From the NCBI RefSeq assembly GCF_000430665.1, contig NZ_AUML01000046.1, positions 1-39,238 of the forward strand: a stretch of DNA of 39,238 bases, given 5' to 3'. The position numbers and the translations under genes are program-made. The notes below the pieces were generated by a model. The model did no database searches. It was not told the DNA's origin and saw nothing but the letters and a program-made list of their open reading frames with translations. How positions within the stretch are numbered: the first letter of the stretch is position 1; each line of letters starts with the position of its first letter. Of the stretch, positions 33,382 through 39,238 are shown piece by piece. The DNA comes from Aquimarina muelleri DSM 19832. GTDB taxonomy: Bacteria > Bacteroidota > Bacteroidia > Flavobacteriales > Flavobacteriaceae.

Positions 33382-33459
33382 ACTAGTACAGAGTAATACT
33401 AATGAATTAACAAAAAACTGAGCTAATTATTTTGATTTGGGATTAAAATGAAATAAATA

Positions 33460-34734
33460 ATGGTTACAACCAATAAAGTTGGAATTACTGGTATGGGAAT
33501 CGTTTCTTCGATAGGCAACGATATTTCTACATTTAGTAATTCTTTAAGGAACGGTACATCTGGAATTAAGCAAGCAGCAATCTTAAAAGAACCAAAAGTA
33601 TCTGTTGATATCGCGGCTAAAATAGAAAATTTTTCCTTTTCAGATTCTATAGATCATTTTCAAAATGTATCGGATAAAAAATATCATCTTGCCAAGCGAT
33701 TAGGAAGAAGAGCTCCTTTTGTTATTCAAACATCCATCCTATCAGCTTTAGAGGCTTGGTGTAGTGCCAGACTGTATGATGGCAAGATTTTGCCAGAACG
33801 AATAGGAGTTATTGTTGCGGGCCAAAATAGTACTCAAAATTATCAATATGACTTGATTTCAAAATTCAAAAAAGATCCTGAATACCTTTCTCCTCGTTAT
33901 GCACTTGAGTTTTTAGAAACCAATCAAGTGGGGGTTTTAAGTGAATTATTTGATATAAAAGGAGAAGGATTTGTTGTGGGGGGAGCCTCTGCTACTGGAA
34001 ATGTGGGAGTAATTAAAGGTTCCCAACTTGTTCTTTCGGGTATAGTTGATGTATGTATGGTGGTTGGTGTTGCTGCAGATCTTTCGCCCATGGATATTCA
34101 AGGTTTTATAAATATTGGAGCTATGGGTGGCAAAAAATATATAAACCAACCAGAAAAAGCCTGTCGTCCTTTTGATAAAGAACATGAGGGTTTTATTTAT
34201 GGTCAGGCCAGTGCATGTGTAATTCTAGAATCAGAATCCAGTGCTATTAATAGAGGTATTCCTTTTCTGGCAGAAGTTAAAGGCAGTGCATTTCATCTGG
34301 ATAGTAATAGTTCTGCCAATCCAAATGTAGATGGAGAAGCAAGAACTATGCTTTCAGCGCTAAGCCAAGCAGGGGTATCAGTTTCAGATGTTAATTATAT
34401 AAATACGCATGGGAGTTCTTCTCCTTTAGGAGATAAAACGGAGGCTGAAGCTATTCAAAAGGTGTTTAAAAACCATACGTCTAATTTATGGTTAAACTCA
34501 ACAAAAAGTTTAACAGGACACTGTTTATATTCCGCAGGACTAGTAGAACTTATTGCGACAGTTGAACAAATGAACAAAGGATTCTTACATCCGAATAAAA
34601 ATCTCGAAGTTCCTATTTGTGATGATTTGCAATTTTGCGGTGCAGAAGCTTTGGATTACCATATAGATGTTGCGATGAGTAACTCTTTTGGATTTGGCGG
34701 AATAAACACCTCTGTAGTATTAAAGAGAGGATAA
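33460..34734 (+). CDS. Decarboxylating ketosynthase of the beta-branching cassette (PksF type)
   Basis: 424-aa KS-fold protein. The nucleophile position is Ser177 in GGASATGN instead of Cys. THGSSSPLGD and KSLTGH keep the two His residues. Cys-to-Ser KS proteins with these motifs decarboxylate malonyl-ACP to acetyl-ACP rather than condense (family knowledge from PksF/CurC-type enzymes). It follows the donor ACP gene by 78 bases and precedes the malonyl-AT gene by 39 bases. The length fits. The function is well supported. Confidence 0.93.
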   Translation: MVTTNKVGITGMGIVSSIGNDISTFSNSLRNGTSGIKQAAILKEPKVSVDIAAKIENFSFSDSIDHFQNVSDKKYHLAKRLGRRAPFVIQTSILSALEAWCSARLYDGKILPERIGVIVAGQNSTQNYQYDLISKFKKDPEYLSPRYALEFLETNQVGVLSELFDIKGEGFVVGGASATGNVGVIKGSQLVLSGIVDVCMVVGVAADLSPMDIQGFINIGAMGGKKYINQPEKACRPFDKEHEGFIYGQASACVILESESSAINRGIPFLAEVKGSAFHLDSNSSANPNVDGEARTMLSALSQAGVSVSDVNYINTHGSSSPLGDKTEAEAIQKVFKNHTSNLWLNSTKSLTGHCLYSAGLVELIATVEQMNKGFLHPNKNLEVPICDDLQFCGAEALDYHIDVAMSNSFGFGGINTSVVLKRG

Positions 34735-34773
34735 AATTAAAAGATATAAAACTAATATATAAAATATAAAAAA

Positions 34774-35925
34774 ATGAAAAAAACATTTGTATTCCCAGGG
34801 CAGGGCTCACAAAGAAAAGGAATGGGAGGAGATCTTTTTGATGAATTTCCTGTACTAACAAAAAAGGCAGATAAGATATTAGGATATTCTATAAAAGAAC
34901 TTTGTTTAGAAGATCCTAATAAACAATTGAATAAAACTCAGTATACCCAGCCAGCATTATATGTAGTAAATGCTCTGTCATATCAGAAGAAAATTAAGGA
35001 TGGAGAAAAGAAACCTGATTTTTTAGCAGGCCATAGTTTGGGGGAATATAATGCATTACAAGCAGCAGGAGTATTTAGTTTTGAGAGTGGACTTAGGCTG
35101 GTAAAGAAGAGAGGAGAGCTTATGAGTAAGGCTAAGAATGGAGGAATGGCTGCTATTTTAAAATCTTCAGAGGAGCAAATTAAGGAAATATTAAAAGAAG
35201 CTAATCTAGCTATTGATATTGCAAACTTAAATGCACCTTCTCAGATTGTTATCTCTGGTTTAAGTGAAGATATAGCAAAAGCACAACCATACTTTGAGAA
35301 AGCCAATACGATGTTTATTCCTTTAAACACCAGTGGGGCATTTCATTCTCGTTATATGAAAGAAGCAGCTGCTGAGTTTGAAAAATTAATAAAGAAAACT
35401 AGATTTGTTAAACCAAAAATTAAAGTAATAGCGAACGTAACAGGGAAAGTCTATGGGTTTAAAAATATTGGTAAACACCTAACGGACCAGTTGTCTAATA
35501 GTGTAAGATGGTCTGAAAGTATGACATATCTATTAGATCAAGGGGAAATGGAATTTGAAGAACTTGGAGTAGGAGATGTGTTGACCAAATTGATAGGATA
35601 TATCAAAAAGGATTATACAAAAAAAACCAATACACAGTCAGAAGAAAAAATAAAGATTGTTGCAGAAAAAGATATCGAGACCAAATCAGATAAAAAAAGT
35701 AGTTCAGAAACAAAAGCCAAGGAAAAGAAACAATTGGATCCAGCCGAGCTTGTTGAGCAATGGAATCAAGTTTATCCAATAGGAACCAAAGTGATTTCAG
35801 ATTTTTATGATACAGAATTAGAAACCAGAACAGAAGCAGTGATGTTATTCGGCCATCGGGCAGCAGTATACATGAAAAATTATAATGGATATTTTGATCT
35901 GAGGGAAGTGAGACCTGCACAATAG
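34774..35925 (+). CDS. Trans-acting malonyl-CoA:ACP acyltransferase (AT2) with C-terminal extension
   Basis: 383-aa FabD-type transferase that should load malonyl units on all ACPs of this AT-less assembly line. Seen: FPGQGSQ at the start, nucleophile Ser88 in GHSLGE, malonate-binding Arg113 in KKRGELM, and His191 in GAFHSRYM. The catalytic domain ends near residue 285. It is followed by a charged Lys/Glu/Ser-rich linker (about 285-325) and a compact 55-60 residue C-terminal segment containing WNQVYPIGTKV and LFGHRAAVYM. That extension is longer than a plain FabD (about 310 aa), and I do not know its role. It may bind PKS flanking regions or ACPs. Confidence 0.93.
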   Translation: MKKTFVFPGQGSQRKGMGGDLFDEFPVLTKKADKILGYSIKELCLEDPNKQLNKTQYTQPALYVVNALSYQKKIKDGEKKPDFLAGHSLGEYNALQAAGVFSFESGLRLVKKRGELMSKAKNGGMAAILKSSEEQIKEILKEANLAIDIANLNAPSQIVISGLSEDIAKAQPYFEKANTMFIPLNTSGAFHSRYMKEAAAEFEKLIKKTRFVKPKIKVIANVTGKVYGFKNIGKHLTDQLSNSVRWSESMTYLLDQGEMEFEELGVGDVLTKLIGYIKKDYTKKTNTQSEEKIKIVAEKDIETKSDKKSSSETKAKEKKQLDPAELVEQWNQVYPIGTKVISDFYDTELETRTEAVMLFGHRAAVYMKNYNGYFDLREVRPAQ

Positions 35926-36038
35926 TAGTATTGTATGAAAAACCAGCACGATTAGAAAAAAAATTAAAAGTATAAAGTAAGAATTGTTTTGATTATTTCA
36001 GATGACATCCTAGTCTATAAAACAATATATATAAACAG

Positions 36039-36968
36039 ATGAAAAATAAATTAATATTTATTTTTTTAGATGGGGTTGGTTTAGGCGAAAAAGTGGATTC
36101 AAATCCATTTACTAAAGCGTTTATGCCAACAATATTTAATCTAATTGGAGAGAAATTAACGAATACAACAAATGTTACTGAGCAAAATATCTTGGTAAAA
36201 GGTATTGATGCTTGTTTAGAAATTGAGGGAGTTCCTCAAAGTGCAACTGGGCAAACATCTTTGTTTACTGGTTATAATGCTCAGAGACATTTGGGGTATC
36301 ATTTAATGGCGTACCCAAACGATCAATTAATATCATTGATCAATAAACGATCAATTTTTAAATATGCCAAAGAAAACCATATCAAGAGTATTTTTGCAAA
36401 TTCTTATACAGACAAATTTTTTAAATCTTTTGATAGCACTTCACCTAATTATAGTGTGACGACCCGTTGTGTTTTAGCAGCCGAAAATAAATTTAATACA
36501 TTAGATGATCTTGTAGAAAACAAAGCTGTACATTGGGATATAACAAACGTTACTTTGCAAGATATTCCAAATAATAAGGTACCTTTGATAACTCCGTTTA
36601 CAGCAGGTGAAAACTTGAAAAATTTAACCACTGACTATGATTTGGTTTTGTATGAATGTTTTTTACCCGATTTAATTGGTCACAGAAAGGATATGAATAA
36701 ATCTATTATGTTTTTGGAAATGTTTGATAAATTTTTAGAAGGAGTCATCTATAATAAATCTGAAAACGTTCAAGTTTTAATTTCTAGTGATCATGGAAAT
36801 ATTGAGGATCTGTCTTTTGGAGGTCATAGTAAAAATCCAGTTCCTTTTATTTTAATAGGTAATAAAGCACATCACTTTTTAAAGATTGATACTATTAATG
36901 AAATATTTGATATGATATTCTCAAAACTATTTGGTATAGTCTCTATTAGTGAGTTTGAAAAAATCTAG
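36039..36968 (+). CDS. Metalloenzyme of the alkaline phosphatase / phosphoglycerate mutase superfamily
   Basis: 309-aa protein. N-terminal IFLDGVGLG supplies metal-binding Asp. SATGQTSLFTG has the likely catalytic Thr/Ser. DLIGHRKD, SSDHGNIED and GGHSKNPVP carry the other metal ligands. It resembles the phosphatase core of cofactor-independent phosphoglycerate mutase but is much shorter (about 510 aa is normal) and seems to lack the inserted transferase domain, so it is not a glycolytic mutase. Two bases separate its stop from the phosphopantetheinyl transferase start, so the two are translationally coupled. Substrate unknown; phosphate- or phosphopantetheine-related chemistry is only a guess from its neighbour. 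Confidence 0.75.
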   Translation: MKNKLIFIFLDGVGLGEKVDSNPFTKAFMPTIFNLIGEKLTNTTNVTEQNILVKGIDACLEIEGVPQSATGQTSLFTGYNAQRHLGYHLMAYPNDQLISLINKRSIFKYAKENHIKSIFANSYTDKFFKSFDSTSPNYSVTTRCVLAAENKFNTLDDLVENKAVHWDITNVTLQDIPNNKVPLITPFTAGENLKNLTTDYDLVLYECFLPDLIGHRKDMNKSIMFLEMFDKFLEGVIYNKSENVQVLISSDHGNIEDLSFGGHSKNPVPFILIGNKAHHFLKIDTINEIFDMIFSKLFGIVSISEFEKI

Positions 36969-36970
36969 TA

Positions 36971-37630
36971 ATGCAACCAATAAATATATTTTTCACATCC
37001 TTTAAAAAACCACTAGATCAGGAGGTTTTCTCAGATTATCTATCATTATTGCCTGTAGAGTTAAGAGAAAAAAATTTACGTTACATTCGATGGCAAAATA
37101 GACATGCCCATTTGTTTGGACGATTATTGCTTATGGAAGCGTTAAAAATTTATGGAGTAGAAAAGGATATTTGGGAGCATATAGCGTATACTTCATATCA
37201 TCGACCATATTTGACCTTAAATGGATACGATTTTAATATATCACATTCTGGTGATTTTGTAATTTGTGCTATAGGTAAAAATGTAAGATTAGGTATTGAT
37301 ATCGAAGAAAACAGAGATGTAGACTTTAAGCGTTTCTGGAATATAATGACTCCTGATCAGTGGGATGAAATTAATCGATCAAGTTGTTCATTAAAAATGT
37401 TTTATAAATATTGGACAATTAAAGAGAGTGTGATTAAGGCAGACGGAAGAGGGTTTTATATCCCATTGGATAAACTTGAGGTAAAAAATAATACCGTACA
37501 ACTCGAGGAAAAACTATGGTTTGTAAATGAGCTGGAATTTACTAGCGGCTATAGTGTGGCGTTAACAACTAGTAAGCTATCAACATTTAAAATGCATGAA
37601 GTAAACTTTTACAAATCACATCTAGTTTAA
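36971..37630 (+). CDS. Sfp-type 4'-phosphopantetheinyl transferase
   Basis: 219-aa enzyme that attaches the phosphopantetheine arm of CoA to the serine of each ACP. Motifs: FNISHSGD, RLGIDIEENR (Mg-binding Asp/Glu) and WTIKESVIKADGRG. The length is typical of Sfp-type rather than AcpS-type enzymes, and it suits the four PKS ACPs plus the free ACP of this cluster. It starts two bases after the metalloenzyme stop. It is the last cluster gene; the next gene is convergent. Confidence 0.93.
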   Translation: MQPINIFFTSFKKPLDQEVFSDYLSLLPVELREKNLRYIRWQNRHAHLFGRLLLMEALKIYGVEKDIWEHIAYTSYHRPYLTLNGYDFNISHSGDFVICAIGKNVRLGIDIEENRDVDFKRFWNIMTPDQWDEINRSSCSLKMFYKYWTIKESVIKADGRGFYIPLDKLEVKNNTVQLEEKLWFVNELEFTSGYSVALTTSKLSTFKMHEVNFYKSHLV

Positions 37631-37941
37631 CCTCCCCCCGATACTTGTCTAGAGAAAAAATATATTTTTGGAAGCGTAGCTTGTAAGTTTCTTTCTAGGT
37701 TATTTATTAGATGTAAGCATACTTTAAGTATTTAGGTTCTTATAAGGTAAATACAGTATGATTTTTTCTGTTATAATCTATACCAATTTAATCTTAAAAA
37801 TTCACATCTAAATTTATTCATTTTCTATTTTATTTTCTTGTTCGTGATTTCCGATAGCTACTGCTATGCAAATCAATTACAGTGTTATAAAAACAAAAAA
37901 GCAATTTCATTTTTTATACAACATTTCATAATTAATAGGTA
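37631..37941. other. Convergent non-coding gap at the cluster's right boundary
   Basis: 311 bases between the convergent phosphopantetheinyl transferase and DUF4386 genes. It holds a CCCCCC run just after the stop and A/T-rich stretches such as AAAAATATATTTTT near 37657. I see no credible gene, tRNA or strong hairpin; bidirectional termination would be expected here. Confidence 0.4.
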
Positions 37942-38616
37942 TTATTCATTAACTAATAAAACTTTTTTGTCAAACCCCTTGAATAGTAACCACATTCCAA
38001 AAGACAACTCAATTATAGCAGTTGGTGCATTTAAGATCAAATATTCAGTAGTGATAATTTCTATAACCTGAAATAATACTAAAAAACTTGCAATAGCGGA
38101 TAGTAGAGTACTTACTACTCCCCAAATAGGAAACCATTGTGGAAGTAATTTTGATTTGAATACTAGTATATATAATAAAAAATTTCCTGTACATAAAACC
38201 AAAATCATAAACACATGATTTATATAATCTCTAGTCATTTTTAATACATTACCGAGAACCTCAATGTTTAATGTATTCTTATGTGGGATTTTCGTAAATT
38301 CTTCACTTAAAACAAGAATAGATAATAGTACAATAGTTCCGATAATTAGAAGCGTTGAAGCAATTATTCTAAAGGTCAAAAAACCAAGAGCTAAACTAGT
38401 GTCATATTTTTTTAAAATAGGATATAACAAAAAGGCAATCCCAGAATACGTTAATGAGATAATAAACTGAAAAACAGCACCCATTATTACTTCAGTATTA
38501 TTCTTCGCTGCTTCGGTTAAATATTGCGGACAGTCAATTGCGGGGACTATACTAAAAACACCTGCAATTATTCCAGTGACAAACAATAAACCAGCAATTC
38601 TTATTTTAAGCTTCAT
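37942..38616 (-). CDS. DUF4386-type integral membrane protein
   Basis: 224-aa protein with about six hydrophobic segments, including IAGLLFVTGIIAGVFSIV at the N-terminus, FIISLTYSGIAFLLYPIL, IIASTLLIIGTIVLLSI and VFMILVLCTGNFLLYILV. The pattern and length match the DUF4386 family, whose function is unknown. It runs opposite to the cluster and is probably unrelated to polyketide synthesis, marking the right boundary. Start at the ATG ending at 38616. Confidence 0.75.
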   Translation of the reverse strand: MKLKIRIAGLLFVTGIIAGVFSIVPAIDCPQYLTEAAKNNTEVIMGAVFQFIISLTYSGIAFLLYPILKKYDTSLALGFLTFRIIASTLLIIGTIVLLSILVLSEEFTKIPHKNTLNIEVLGNVLKMTRDYINHVFMILVLCTGNFLLYILVFKSKLLPQWFPIWGVVSTLLSAIASFLVLFQVIEIITTEYLILNAPTAIIELSFGMWLLFKGFDKKVLLVNE

Positions 38617-38964
38617 AATTGTCCTTTGAATTAATGTGGTTATAAGACTTAATAAAGTTATTAAAAATACTCTAAGTACGAGGTGTATGACACCATCGAA
38701 TTTGTATGTTTTTCGTATAAATCCGAATAGTTATTATATTATTTATTTTATAGATGGTATTACCCAAATTATTCAATGGTTAACCCTTTTAATAGAGTGC
38801 TTTCTATTTTTTTTTAGGTCTAGATTTTTAATATTAAATATTTTTTAAACAAAAAATATTTTCACGACTTTTTTTAATAAATAGAAACAATCCTGTCCTA
38901 AATAAATTTGTATCATAAAAATTTTAGCCATTTTACATACCTATCGCTATATTTAAGTAAATAT
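38617..38964. other. Non-coding A/T-rich gap
   Basis: 348 bases between the DUF4386 gene start and the end of the transposase. It should hold the DUF4386 promoter and possibly one end of the insertion sequence. I found no convincing gene and could not define the terminal inverted repeat, because the other end of the element is outside the window. Confidence 0.4.
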
Positions 38965-39238
38965 TCAAAAAAGAACCCCTTGTATATATTGATTTGGCGG
39001 AGGTTGCTTTTTCTGAAACGGATTGTCGAGCCATTTATGGAGGTTAACCTTTACAAAAAGGTTAAGTCTTATGAAGGCTACTAAATTAGACAAGTACCAA
39101 GGATGTTTTGCTTGTGTTTTTAACGCTTTTAAGATAAGAATTGTGATCAGAGCAGTCCAAATTTGTATCATCACGGCATTTTGGGTAGTTCCGATAAAAG
39201 ATTTAATATGTAGTTGTTGCTTTATATCTCTAAAAAAT
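38965..39238 (-). mobile_element. IS4-type transposase, C-terminal end, running off the right edge
   Basis: On the minus strand an open frame enters from the window edge (in frame at 39237) and ends at 38965, about 90 residues. It reads KSFIGTTQNAVMIQIWTAL, then LSNLVAFIRLNLF and WLDNPF, the C-terminal signature I recognise from IS4-family transposases of Bacteroidota. The internal GTG/ATG near 39174 is not the true start. The N-terminal part with the DDE residues is outside, so activity cannot be judged. Confidence 0.8.

Noticed and set aside
37838..38071. 77-aa plus-strand open frame overlapping the end of the DUF4386 gene
   Set aside because: It is antisense to a membrane protein with clear transmembrane segments and has no motif of its own.
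38636..38848. 70-aa plus-strand open frame right of the DUF4386 gene
   Set aside because: Composition is extremely A/T-driven and hydrophobic, there is no recognisable family, and it covers the promoter side of the DUF4386 gene; not convincing as a gene.
1..39238. CRISPR arrays or other regular short repeats
   Set aside because: No regularly spaced direct repeats seen; similarities between distant parts of the PKS genes are homologous domains.

Overview
The window is low-GC DNA, strongly A/T-biased at third codon positions. Its tRNA has no encoded CCA, it carries a DUF1302-like beta-barrel protein, and its right edge holds an IS4-type transposase end of a kind I associate with marine flavobacteria. 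The best reading is Bacteroidota, probably Flavobacteriaceae; the genus cannot be fixed from sequence alone. Positions 1-37630, all on the plus strand, form most of a trans-acyltransferase (trans-AT) modular polyketide synthase (PKS) gene cluster, cut by the left edge of the window.

Region 1 (1-21886) is the assembly line. It has a PKS gene already open at the left edge, a small HxxxD acyltransferase gene, and a giant 4624-aa PKS gene. Order: KS1-DH1(degenerate)-KR1-ACP1-KS2 | DH2-KR2-ACP2-KS3-DH3-KR3-ACP3-KS4-KR4-ACP4-KS5-DH4. There are no in-line AT domains; each KS is followed by the short flanking/docking region typical of trans-AT enzymes. I see no enoylreductase, in-line methyltransferase or thioesterase. 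The predicted chain segment is a beta-hydroxyl, then two successive double bonds, then another beta-hydroxyl, then an incomplete KS-DH module with no ACP.

Region 2 (22105-27013) is a sulfur-type cassette: a tandem-duplicated cysteine-rich redox protein of the C_GCAxxG_C_C type, a NifS/IscS-type cysteine desulfurase, a SAM methyltransferase, and a 665-aa SufS-like PLP enzyme with an extra N-terminal domain. Region 3 (27439-34734) holds the beta-branching cassette (HMG-CoA-synthase-like enzyme, ECH1-type enoyl-CoA hydratase, stand-alone ACP, decarboxylating KS with Ser for Cys). It is interspersed with an outer-membrane barrel protein, an AT-like acyl hydrolase, a tRNA-Cys-like gene with an unusual C33, and a PksB/BaeB-type metallo-hydrolase. 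Region 4 (34774-37630) supplies the trans-acting malonyl-AT with an unusual C-terminal extension, a phosphoglycerate-mutase-like metalloenzyme and an Sfp-type phosphopantetheinyl transferase.

From 37631 the cluster ends. A convergent DUF4386-type membrane protein follows, and then the C-terminal end of an IS4-type transposase running off the right edge.

The most unusual point is that two cysteine-desulfurase-type enzymes, a duplicated cysteine redox protein and a tRNA-Cys variant all lie inside one polyketide cluster whose last module lacks a carrier and release domain. I infer, without proof, that the pathway puts cysteine-derived sulfur into a beta-branched polyene polyketide, possibly at or near chain release.
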